From Adonisia turfae CCMR0081 (GTDB taxonomy: Bacteria > Cyanobacteriota > Cyanobacteriia > Phormidesmidales > Phormidesmidaceae), in assembly GCF_011009555.1 (NCBI RefSeq), contig NZ_QXHD01000003.1, forward strand, positions 608,796 through 672,070: a DNA stretch of 63,275 nucleotides, read 5' to 3'. The translations under genes were made by a program, and so were the position numbers. Below the pieces are notes generated by a model, which was not told where the DNA came from, did no database searches, and worked only from the letters and a program-made list of their open reading frames with translations. This document shows, piece after piece, positions 53,975 to 61,935 of the stretch; the stretch's first letter is position 1; each line of letters starts with the position of its first letter.

Positions 53975-55156
53975 CTAGAAAATATCGGCAGGATCAGCCG
54001 CTTGGAGACGACGGGTTGCGATCGCACCGGAAACATTACACATCACCAGCGTCAGCAAAAACACCACAAACGTTCGACTCACAGGCATCGCAATCGGCAA
54101 CGCCGTCGCTGTAGCCGTCAGACTATAGGCACCAAGGGCAATAGCTAAGCTGGGGAAAAATCCTAGAAATGAGAGAATCAAGGCTTCTTCAAAAACAACA
54201 CCGAGAAGATAGCTATTGCGATAGCCCATAGCCTTAAAGGTGGCGTACTCAGCTAGATGACTATTCACATCTGTGGAAAGCACCTGATAGACAATCACCA
54301 CTCCCACAATAAAGCCCATGGTCGTTCCGAGACCAAACACAAACCCAATGGGAGAGTTAGCCTGAATCTCATTTAACTCAAAGTCAATATAGCCATCATG
54401 GGTTAACACCATGACATCTTCCGGCAGACGAGCTATGAGTTGTTTTCTCACTTGCTCAGGGTCATAGGCGGGATCGACATTGATCAACCCTAAACTGACA
54501 GTGCCTGCTTCACGCCTAGGAAACAATCGTAAAAAATTTTGACCGCTGGTGATCAAGGCCCCATCATCAGAAAAGGATGCGCCTACGGTGAACAACCCTG
54601 AAACCGTTACCGTATTCACACCCACCTCAGTTGTGGCCAATTGTCCTGCTTGCACTTTGGCAATCATCGCTTGATAATCACCCCGCGACGCCTGATCAAA
54701 GAGAACATGATACGGCATTCGAGTCTCCGAAATTTTGGCATTCACCTCAGGAATATCAAAGGCAGGGCGATGGGGATTTTGCCCAACAATCATCATGGAG
54801 GTTTTCTTACGGGTTTGAGGATTACGCCACTCTACAGAGCCCACATAAAGAGCATCGGCAGCAACAACCCCCGGTACATCCTGTGCTTGATATAACCGTC
54901 GACGAGGAATAGTACGCAATTGTCCAAAATTCTTGGCCTGGGTACTAATCAGGACAATATCTGACTGAAGAGACCGAGGGTATTGGGTGTTGGTTTTATA
55001 GAGCGCATCTGAAAACCCTAACTGCATAAAAATCAGCACATCGGCAAAGGTGATACCGGCGATCGCAGTTAGCAATCTCATTGGGTCGTGTTTTAATTGC
55101 AACAACCCTAGGGGCGTTCGTTCTTGGAGAGATTTAATAATTTGGAGAGGGTTCAT
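53975..55156 (-). CDS. devC: DevC-type ABC transporter permease
   Basis: The 393-residue membrane protein has an N-terminal helix (LLTAIAGITFADVLIFMQLGFSDAL), a large extracytoplasmic domain (about residues 50-260) and three C-terminal helices (FVFGLGTTMGFIVGVVIVYQ, LLGVVFEEALILSFLGFFPS, TFVVFLLTLVMCNVSGAIATRR). This is the DevC/FtsX-like permease topology. DevBCA exporters work with TolC to move substrates out of cyanobacteria; in Anabaena one exports heterocyst glycolipids. Here it is followed by a broken ATPase gene, so the exporter may be dead or may use another ATPase. Confidence 0.92.
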   Translation of the reverse strand: MNPLQIIKSLQERTPLGLLQLKHDPMRLLTAIAGITFADVLIFMQLGFSDALYKTNTQYPRSLQSDIVLISTQAKNFGQLRTIPRRRLYQAQDVPGVVAADALYVGSVEWRNPQTRKKTSMMIVGQNPHRPAFDIPEVNAKISETRMPYHVLFDQASRGDYQAMIAKVQAGQLATTEVGVNTVTVSGLFTVGASFSDDGALITSGQNFLRLFPRREAGTVSLGLINVDPAYDPEQVRKQLIARLPEDVMVLTHDGYIDFELNEIQANSPIGFVFGLGTTMGFIVGVVIVYQVLSTDVNSHLAEYATFKAMGYRNSYLLGVVFEEALILSFLGFFPSLAIALGAYSLTATATALPIAMPVSRTFVVFLLTLVMCNVSGAIATRRLQAADPADIF

Positions 55157-55179
55157 GGGAGCAATAGAGGTGGGAGCAC

Positions 55180-55217
55180 CCCGTGTAGAGACGTTCCATG
55201 GAATATCTCTACACGGG
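55180..55217. repeat. 38-bp palindrome, copy 2
   Basis: This 38-bp palindrome (two mismatched positions in the arms) has the centre GTTCCA-TGGAAT and outer arms CCCGTGTAGAGAC. It shares length, centre and GTGTAG arm with the perfect palindrome at 15452-15489. It sits between devB and devC, the first intercistronic gap of that operon. Confidence 0.8.
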
Positions 55218-55234
55218 AATATGGGAACGAAAAT

Positions 55235-56416
55235 CTATTTAATTTGAATGGCGGCGGTGACCTGCAAATTTGTTAACGTTGCCACCGTCTCACCATCAGG
55301 GTCATCGAGTTGAATATGAACCTCTACGACCTTGGCATCAATATTGGCCGCCGGATCTTCATTGACCACCTGTTGCGATTCCACCTGAAGACCAATTCGT
55401 TGAACCGTTCCCTGTAGAACATCGTCAATAGTAGGCGTCGTAATCTCCACCCGCTGACCAGGATTTACCTTGGCAATATCATCCTGGTACACCTCAGCAA
55501 CCACCATCATTTGCTGGGTATGGCCCAGGGTGGCAATCCCTTCATCACCGATGGTTTCTCCCGAGCGAGTATGAATTTTCAGTACTTGTCCGTCGCGGGG
55601 AGAGCGCACATAAGCCTGATCAAGGTTGGCTTGCGCTTCAGCCACGCCTGCGATCGCAGATTGCACGTCCGCCTCAGCTGCATCCACATCCACCGGACGC
55701 ACCTCTGCAATCCGGTCGAGGGTGGCACGGGCCTGGGTAATTTGCTCCTGACCTGCTGACTCAATTCGTCCTAGAGAAGCTTGAGCTTCCTGAAGCTGGC
55801 GTTGGGCTGTGGTGTAAGTCAGCTGTTTAGCATCGCGCTGGGACGCCGAGACCGCCCCCTGCTGATATAGCGACCCATAGCGCTGGGCCTCAATTTGAGC
55901 ATGTTGCACTTCAGCATCCAGGCGAGCAACCGTCGCTCGCTGGGCACTGATATTACCAGCCTGGTCAGCCTCAAGCCGAGCGATTTCTGCCACTTGCGCC
56001 TGCAATTCACCAGTTTGGGCACCCGCCTGAACTTGGGCCAGCTGGGCGCGGGCAATTTGCACTTGTTGCTCAGCTTTTTGCAACGCGGCTTGCATGCGAT
56101 CTCGATTATCCAATATCGCAATGACCTGCCCCGCCTCCACAACATCACCCTCTTTCACCAGTAGCTCCTGAATCCGACTCTCCTGGGCAGAAGTAGGGGC
56201 CGTCAGAGCAATCGTTTCACCGTCTGGCTCCAAACGACCTAGAGCGGTCACTGATGTGATTTCAGGCAGCACAGCCACCTGCTCTTCACGCTGATTCAGG
56301 ACCTGAGCACTACGCCAAGCCGTAACGCCCACTACGCCTAAAACAGCGACACCCACAATCAACCACCACTGACGGCTTACAGCTATTTTTTGGGGATTTA
56401 TCAGATTGAGATTCAT
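55235..56416 (-). CDS. devB: DevB-type membrane fusion protein (HlyD family)
   Basis: The 393-residue protein has an N-terminal membrane anchor (WWLIVGVAVLGVVGVTAW). A biotinyl-lipoyl/barrel-sandwich half follows (LVKEGDVVEAGQVIAILDNRDR, later VRSPRDGQVLKIHTRSGETI). Between them is a long alpha-helical hairpin rich in Gln/Ala (about residues 130-270). It links the DevC permease to an outer-membrane channel. The ATG at 56416 is used because the upstream reading runs through the regulator's operator. It is the first gene of the devBC(A) operon, probably repressed by the divergent TetR protein. Confidence 0.93.
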   Translation of the reverse strand: MNLNLINPQKIAVSRQWWLIVGVAVLGVVGVTAWRSAQVLNQREEQVAVLPEITSVTALGRLEPDGETIALTAPTSAQESRIQELLVKEGDVVEAGQVIAILDNRDRMQAALQKAEQQVQIARAQLAQVQAGAQTGELQAQVAEIARLEADQAGNISAQRATVARLDAEVQHAQIEAQRYGSLYQQGAVSASQRDAKQLTYTTAQRQLQEAQASLGRIESAGQEQITQARATLDRIAEVRPVDVDAAEADVQSAIAGVAEAQANLDQAYVRSPRDGQVLKIHTRSGETIGDEGIATLGHTQQMMVVAEVYQDDIAKVNPGQRVEITTPTIDDVLQGTVQRIGLQVESQQVVNEDPAANIDAKVVEVHIQLDDPDGETVATLTNLQVTAAIQIK

Positions 56417-56443
56417 GAGCTTACGCAACTCGCTATACTTTAT

Positions 56444-56494
56444 TTTACTAAACGGTTTAGTAAAGTCAATAAAAATCAAAACGGTTTAGTAAAA
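56444..56494. promoter_or_regulatory. TetR-type operator in the devB/TetR divergent promoter
   Basis: A perfect inverted repeat with 10-bp arms (TTTACTAAAC and GTTTAGTAAA, 1-bp centre) occupies 56444-56464. Its right half (ACGGTTTAGTAAA) recurs at 56481-56493, giving a second, degenerate site. Both lie between the devB start (56416) and the TetR gene start (56532), where a TetR dimer would control both directions. Confidence 0.85.
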
Positions 56495-56531
56495 TGAGAT
56501 CCCGTTTCCCACCCCCCCCGGAGTTATTTGA

Positions 56532-57173
56532 GTGAGCCCTGTTACCCCTGCCCCATCCGACGCATCCTCAGATCCTAAAGCTGACAAAGCCAAAGCGATT
56601 CTGGCCGGTGCTTTCGAAGTGTTCATGGCCCAAGGGTATGCTGCAGCGAGTATGGCTCGTATTGCCAAGGCAGCAGGGGTATCAAAACCCACGCTATACA
56701 GCTATTTTCAGGATAAAGAGGGATTGTTTGTCGCATTAGTGCAACAGCTGCTGCACAAAAGCAGCAACATGATGGGAAACTTGCCTGCACGTGCGGAAAT
56801 GCCCACCTCGCCTGACGTCATGCTGCGCAAAATGGGGCGATCATTTATCAATGAGGCGGTTAGCAATCAACCGTTCCTCACCCTGATGCGCTTGATTATT
56901 GGTGAATCTGAGCAGTTTCCTGAACTAGCCCAAACCTTTGTGCGAGAGCTGACTAAACCTTTATTGGAAAGGCTATCGACTTATCTGGCAAATCATCCCG
57001 AGCTAGAGTTTACAGATCCTGAGATTGCGGCTCGGGTCTTTTCCGGCTCGATGGTTCACTATCTGATTGTGCAGGAGATGATGGGCGGGAAAGAGATTAT
57101 GCCGTTAGAGTGCGATCGCATGGTCGATGGCTTAGTTGATCTCATGATGGCCGGCGGTCATTATCAGGCATAA
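56532..57173 (+). CDS. TetR-family transcriptional regulator
   Basis: The 213-residue protein has a TetR HTH domain at residues about 25-65 (AKAILAGAFEVFMAQGYAAASMARIAKAAGVSKPTLYSYFQDKEGLF) and an all-helical C-terminal ligand domain. The GTG start at 56532 is preceded by GGAG about ten bases upstream. It is divergent from devB, with an operator between, so it very likely represses the exporter genes and its own promoter. The ligand is unknown, presumably the exporter substrate. Confidence 0.93.
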   Translation: MSPVTPAPSDASSDPKADKAKAILAGAFEVFMAQGYAAASMARIAKAAGVSKPTLYSYFQDKEGLFVALVQQLLHKSSNMMGNLPARAEMPTSPDVMLRKMGRSFINEAVSNQPFLTLMRLIIGESEQFPELAQTFVRELTKPLLERLSTYLANHPELEFTDPEIAARVFSGSMVHYLIVQEMMGGKEIMPLECDRMVDGLVDLMMAGGHYQA

Positions 57174-57308
57174 ACAACTCGCAGTGATCGGAGTTCGACT
57201 TCACTGATCCCCCGCGAAATAGCTGGCTGAGCGGAGTCAAAATCAACATCTCCTGAAGAAGCATTAGCCCACCCTGCACTCAACCAATACCGACAAGAAC
57301 GGGTATGG

Positions 57309-58970
57309 TTGTCCCTGAGCAATCTTCAACATGTCCCAGTCATCGACCCAATGCTAGAAAGCATCATCTGGATCCTTCTCACAGGCTTTTTTGCCGGACA
57401 AATCGCCCGACGGCTCAAAGCCCCAGCCCTGGTCGGCATGGTCCTCGCAGGTATCATCCTCGGTCCCCAAGTCGCTAACGTGCTCAGCCCTGGAGTGCTG
57501 GGTGCAGCCGACTCTCTCCGTACCATTGCTGTCATGGTGATCCTCATGAAAGCTGGTCTGGGCCTAGACCGTGAAAAGCTAACCCAGCAAGGCACCGTCG
57601 CCCTAAGACTTGGCTTCTTACCCGCCACCTGTGAAGCTATCACCGTCGCTCTAGCTGCTATCTGGCTCTTTCAATTTGATTTAGCCACCGGACTACTGCT
57701 CGGCTGCATCCTTGGAGCAGAATCTCCAGCGGTCATCGTGCCAGGAATGCTGCGCCTCAAGAGTCTTGGCTGGGGTGTCAAAAAAGGTATCCCTGACGCC
57801 ATTTTGACTGGTAGTGCTCTGTCAGATGTGCTGCTATTGCTCGTATTTAGCCTACTGCTAGCCTTTGTCACCCAAGGAACCGCCACAGGCATCGCGTTTG
57901 GTGGTCTCAGCCTCAGCCCTGTGCAACTTCTGCCACTTCAGGTCATCCTGCAAGTCAGTTTAGGCATCATATTAGGCTGGCTCACGGCTCGTTTACTCGT
58001 AGTAGTTTTAGCAAAACAAAACTGGACTCAGAATGTCGTTCAGGATGCCCTAGTTGCTGCCAGTGTTGCATTACTGCTGGTTGTCCTGGCAGAACATATC
58101 CCTATTTTCTCTGGCTATTTAGCCGTCATGGCTACCGGATTCTTTCTTATTGAGTTCGATCCCCCCCTGGCAAGGCGGCTAAGAGAAGGATTCAACAGTC
58201 TGTGGGTTGCCGCTGAGATTATTCTGTTTGTATTGCTAGGAGCTAGCATTCAGCTCCATGTTTTAGAAGATACTCTCCTGGTCGGGCTGTTGATATTGGC
58301 TATCGGCACATTAGTAGGACGTTCTCTCGGTTGGTATCTGGCCACGTTAGGTAGTAACTGGACTCGCAAAGAACGCCTGTTTTTACTCTCAGGCAATTCC
58401 GCAAAAGCCACAGTACAAGCAGCAATTGGGGCTATTCCCTTAGCTCAAGGAGTGGATGGAGGAGAAACAATCCTTGCCCTCGCGGCTCTATCGATTTTAG
58501 TGACGGCTCCCTTAGGGGCTTGGGCTATTCCCACCTTTGCCCCAAAACTGCTAGAAAGAGGGGATGTGGACCCAACCAAAGTCTCTGTAAATCGCCGTAT
58601 TGTTCTGCTCGCAGCAGTTGACACCTCTCCACTGGCTGAGCAAGTCCTCACAAAAGCGGCTGATCTTGCCCGAAGATGCGACGGCCATACGGTAGTCTTA
58701 CATGTGCAACAAGTTAACGATCCTCAAAGTGTCAAAAAACTGAAACAACAAACCCAGCAACATTTAGCTGACATCCGCCATCAGTTCATCACCACATCCG
58801 GAGCGATTCCTACAGAGATTCTACGCACCGCTCAAGACTATGGAGTTGCAGAAATTGTCATGGGTAAACGGGGCAATCGCCATCTAGAAAATTTACTCGT
58901 TGGCTCCGTTTCACGAGCAGTCGTAGAAACTAGCCCTTTACCAGTTGTCATTGTAGAAGCAACTTCATAG
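57309..58970 (+). CDS. cation:proton antiporter with C-terminal UspA domain
   Basis: The 553-residue protein has about twelve membrane helices of the CPA sodium/proton antiporter type (residues about 15-415, e.g. APALVGMVLAGIILGPQVAN, GLLLGCILGAESPAVIVPGM). A universal stress protein domain follows (about 425-550, VLLAAVDTSPLAEQVL and the nucleotide-binding G-rich loop KRGNRHLENLLVGSVSRAVVE). The Usp domain probably regulates transport. The TTG start at 57309 is doubtful; an ATG at 57351 starts just before the first helix. Confidence 0.88.
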   Translation: MSLSNLQHVPVIDPMLESIIWILLTGFFAGQIARRLKAPALVGMVLAGIILGPQVANVLSPGVLGAADSLRTIAVMVILMKAGLGLDREKLTQQGTVALRLGFLPATCEAITVALAAIWLFQFDLATGLLLGCILGAESPAVIVPGMLRLKSLGWGVKKGIPDAILTGSALSDVLLLLVFSLLLAFVTQGTATGIAFGGLSLSPVQLLPLQVILQVSLGIILGWLTARLLVVVLAKQNWTQNVVQDALVAASVALLLVVLAEHIPIFSGYLAVMATGFFLIEFDPPLARRLREGFNSLWVAAEIILFVLLGASIQLHVLEDTLLVGLLILAIGTLVGRSLGWYLATLGSNWTRKERLFLLSGNSAKATVQAAIGAIPLAQGVDGGETILALAALSILVTAPLGAWAIPTFAPKLLERGDVDPTKVSVNRRIVLLAAVDTSPLAEQVLTKAADLARRCDGHTVVLHVQQVNDPQSVKKLKQQTQQHLADIRHQFITTSGAIPTEILRTAQDYGVAEIVMGKRGNRHLENLLVGSVSRAVVETSPLPVVIVEATS

Positions 58971-59206
58971 TAAGGTTTAGCGGGCAAGGACGCCAAACAC
59001 TTTGCTGTTGGCAAAAGTAGAATGCCCCCCCCACAGACACGACGACTAACCCCAAGGTCCAAAGCCAATCTTTTCCCTTAATTGGCTTGAGTCTGAGCAG
59101 TTGGCATTTAGAATTATTGCGGCATAATGTCTAAAACCACTCGGTTGCGACGAGAGATTATCCATTATCAAAACGCCCGTCTACGCGACTCGGGTGCATT
59201 TTTTTG

Positions 59207-59824
59207 TTATCCAGACAATTCTTCTGGTATCCATCCGAGACAGCGAGAGGCCCAATCCTCGGTCTCTGAATTCTCAGTTCCGCCCGGCACAAAGTATCGT
59301 TTCAGGAATTCGCCTCCAGACATCGGAAGCAAATCAAAAAACCAAGCACTATCGTCAGAGAATACAAATCCATCAGTCAATGTTGCCAAACAACCCGCAA
59401 GTAAACCATAGCTGAGGTTGATTATTCCAGGCTGGCCAGCCGAACGGCGGAACGTCCAGTAGTGTCCCGTTGCGAGGCACTGGGAAACCGTTTCAGACAT
59501 CGGTGATAAACGCTTCATTTTGAGGTAATCCGACCAGACCTCGCGAGTTAAATCATCTATTTGATCGAAGTAACTGTCCGTGCCTCCGGCTACGGTTGGG
59601 ATAACAAACCAAGCATAGGATTCATCAATGTCCCATGACATCGGTGAATCAAGGTCGAGTGGTATCAAGTCGCCACCATTCGATTTGCGCATTTCGACAG
59701 AAAGTTGCGCTCTTGCACCGATGTTCGCCAATCGCGAGCTGAGAGTACGATTTGCCGCAGTCAGCAGTTCGTTGAAAGTCGGAATCTGAGTGTGTCGAGG
59801 GTAGACTTCAAACGTTGTGCTCAT
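59207..59824 (-). CDS. orphan hypothetical protein, 205 aa
   Basis: I do not recognise this soluble protein. It is Trp- and Tyr-rich (WDIDESYAWFVIPT, GHYWTFRRS, WASRCLGWIPEEL), has no signal peptide and appears globular. Immunity-type proteins of toxin systems share this look, but there is no toxin gene beside it. The plus-strand ORFs over it have no independent support. Confidence 0.55.
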   Translation of the reverse strand: MSTTFEVYPRHTQIPTFNELLTAANRTLSSRLANIGARAQLSVEMRKSNGGDLIPLDLDSPMSWDIDESYAWFVIPTVAGGTDSYFDQIDDLTREVWSDYLKMKRLSPMSETVSQCLATGHYWTFRRSAGQPGIINLSYGLLAGCLATLTDGFVFSDDSAWFFDLLPMSGGEFLKRYFVPGGTENSETEDWASRCLGWIPEELSG

Positions 59825-60242
59825 TGCCGTCGATTGAGTGTCCTATGTCTGGATAACAATTTATTAGAGGGAAATTTTCAACCTATCTCATCTACATGGC
59901 GGATTAGGTAAAAATAGTTCTGGCTAAGAGGATTGCACAAAAATAAGGTCCCAGGTTGAGGCTGTAGATGGGTGGAGGAGTGATGGGGTAACAGGGGAAT
60001 TATTTAAGCGCGGGAATCTAAGATCCTTATACGGATTGTTAAGTGGAAAGATGTCAGCCCAATCTGCTGATATAGATGACTAGGTTTCAAGTTCCAGTAT
60101 ATTCATTTTTCCTGGCTAGGGATCGAGCTACTTGAGAGCTATTGATTTATCAGGCTCTACAAAAATCTATGTCATCACTGCCTCTCAAGAACTGTGAAGC
60201 TAATATATGAGTACATTCAGCCAGCCATAGAAGGTTCAAGTC
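59825..60242. other. 418-bp intergenic region, nothing recognised
   Basis: The upstream spacer of the orphan gene and of the Uma2 gene (both starting outward) contains no recognised ORF, tRNA or operator. An AAGG sequence just before the Uma2 ATG may be its ribosome-binding site. Confidence 0.4.
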
Positions 60243-60794
60243 ATGCGCACATTAACCAAATGGTCAGTTGCAGACTATCAGCACATGCGAGATCTAGGTA
60301 TTCTCGATCATCGGCGCTGCGAACTCATCAACGGAGAAATTTGGGACATGGCTCCAGAAGGCGCATTTCACCGATTTATTAATGATCGCGGTGCCGAGTA
60401 CCTGAGACGCATTCTGCAAGATCAGGCTAAGGTTTTTGAAGCTCATCCCATCACCCTTATTGACTCTGAACCACAACCGGACATCGCCATTGTTCGTCTA
60501 CCTGATACCCTCTATCTAAAACGTCATCCTTACCCGGAAGATATTTATTGGTTAGTTGAGGTGGCAGATACCACCCTAACCTACGATTTGAATATCAAAC
60601 GAAAGCTCTACGCTCAAGCAAGCATCCAAGAGTATTGGGTCATTAACATCACAGATAGGCAGCTAACCGTGTTTAGAGACTTACACAATGGTGATTTTGT
60701 AAGTCAGAACACCTTCAGCAACGGCAGTATACATCCAATTGCCTTTCCTGATATTGCTATTGAAGTTCACAAATTAGTCAATATTCCAGAGTGA
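60243..60794 (+). CDS. Uma2-family PD-(D/E)XK nuclease-fold protein
   Basis: The 183-residue protein is a Uma2/DUF820 member, a large family expanded in cyanobacteria. The nuclease-fold motifs are present: CELINGEIWDMAPE, PQPDIAIVR, WLVEVADTTLTYDL and KRKLYAQASIQEYWVI. Activity of most members is unproven. It is free-standing and convergent with the lipoprotein gene. Confidence 0.93.
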   Translation: MRTLTKWSVADYQHMRDLGILDHRRCELINGEIWDMAPEGAFHRFINDRGAEYLRRILQDQAKVFEAHPITLIDSEPQPDIAIVRLPDTLYLKRHPYPEDIYWLVEVADTTLTYDLNIKRKLYAQASIQEYWVINITDRQLTVFRDLHNGDFVSQNTFSNGSIHPIAFPDIAIEVHKLVNIPE

Positions 60795-60812
60795 TGCAAG
60801 ACGGGACGCTGA

Positions 60813-61505
60813 CTAGCGAAAATTACAAGCTACGCCAGCCCATAAATAGGTAACCATACCATCCGGCTCATTAGCATCCAACAAACCAAACAAGCTATTG
60901 GATGCATTAAACTCTGTTCCTAAACTACTTTCTATTACCCCAACATCATAGTTCTCTTCCAATTCCACTAACGTTGAGCCTAGACCAACACCATCCAACG
61001 TTGTCAAGTTTGCACTCTCAGTCTCTGGACGTACTGTCCAACCAACAAACTGATTCTCCATCGCATTGAGCGTAAAACCATTGGACCAAGTAATGAAACT
61101 CATGGGTCCAGCACCACATTCGCCATTCTCCGCTGTTTCTGTGGGTTCTCCTAGGGACGCAGAAATCGCTGTTTGGGACGTCTCAAGATCTGTCTCAAAG
61201 GGAATGGTTTGAGTTTTTCCAGACTGCTGATCGACCACTAATACGCCTTCTCCAGACAGAGCGAGAGCTACACCCGTCAATTCTTCTGCCGGTAATGCAT
61301 CTGGATCATCGATTGGCTCATCGATTGGGAGGGGCTCTTCAACTGGAATAGATTCAGCCGGTGGCTGTGTAGTCTCTGAGCTAATATCACCAGCATCTGA
61401 CGATGTTGCATCACAGGCTGTCACCGGCAACAACAGAAGCAAACTCAAGGGGAACAATGCTTGACTGCGTATGCTTTGTATAGCAACAGTTTTAAAGAGA
61501 ATCAT
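60813..61505 (-). CDS. lipoprotein of unknown function
   Basis: The 230-residue precursor has a lipoprotein signal (ALFPLSLLLLLPVTACDAT, lipobox TAC at about residue 31) and an acidic Glu/Pro/Asp-rich linker (about 45-85). A globular domain follows with a few Cys (ECGAGP and VACNF), ending WAGVACNFR. The ATG at 61505 is chosen over the longer reading from 61577. It lies downstream of the 127-aa and VWA genes on the same strand and probably belongs with them. Confidence 0.7.
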   Translation of the reverse strand: MILFKTVAIQSIRSQALFPLSLLLLLPVTACDATSSDAGDISSETTQPPAESIPVEEPLPIDEPIDDPDALPAEELTGVALALSGEGVLVVDQQSGKTQTIPFETDLETSQTAISASLGEPTETAENGECGAGPMSFITWSNGFTLNAMENQFVGWTVRPETESANLTTLDGVGLGSTLVELEENYDVGVIESSLGTEFNASNSLFGLLDANEPDGMVTYLWAGVACNFR

Positions 61506-61551
61506 TATTGTTTTTTCAGAGGTTGTTTGAAGCACTATCAAATATACATTC

Positions 61552-61935
61552 TTAATGCGGCCCACATTTGAGCACAACAGTTTCTGAAAACTGTTGCTGC
61601 AGTGTAGTCAATGTTTCTAGGCTAGGTGCTTGACCAAATGGCTTACCCAGATCGTCGGGGGTAGGAATCGTAGCCAGTGTTGTTTGCTCAATGTCAGTGA
61701 CCACAACTACTTGAGCAATCTTGCGCTGGTTGGCCTGACTCTTGTCATACAGGTCGCTGTAGGGCTTGACCACAGCTGTCTGCCACTGGGCAGGGGGGCA
61801 ATAACTCTGATCGATAATCACAGTCACTTCTGGGACTTGAACCCCATAGCGTAGCCATAGCCCCAGGCCACCAAAGGCTAACCAGCCCAGGCCAAGGGTA
61901 CTCAACAAACGTTTTGTCGGATTTTGTGGGGCCAT
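61552..61935 (-). CDS. membrane-anchored protein of 127 aa in the VWA cluster
   Basis: This small protein has one N-terminal hydrophobic helix (LLSTLGLGWLAFGGLGLWLRY), then an extracytoplasmic-looking region VPEVTVIIDQSYCPPAQWQ, and ends VVLKCGPH. Two Cys may pair. No family is recognised. Its ATG overlaps the VWA gene stop by one base (TAATG), showing translational coupling. Confidence 0.65.
   Translation of the reverse strand: MAPQNPTKRLLSTLGLGWLAFGGLGLWLRYGVQVPEVTVIIDQSYCPPAQWQTAVVKPYSDLYDKSQANQRKIAQVVVVTDIEQTTLATIPTPDDLGKPFGQAPSLETLTTLQQQFSETVVLKCGPH

Noticed and set aside
59127..59411. plus-strand ORFs opposite the 205-aa orphan gene
   Set aside because: They lie antisense to a longer ORF with a better composition and have no domain, signal peptide or ribosome-binding site.
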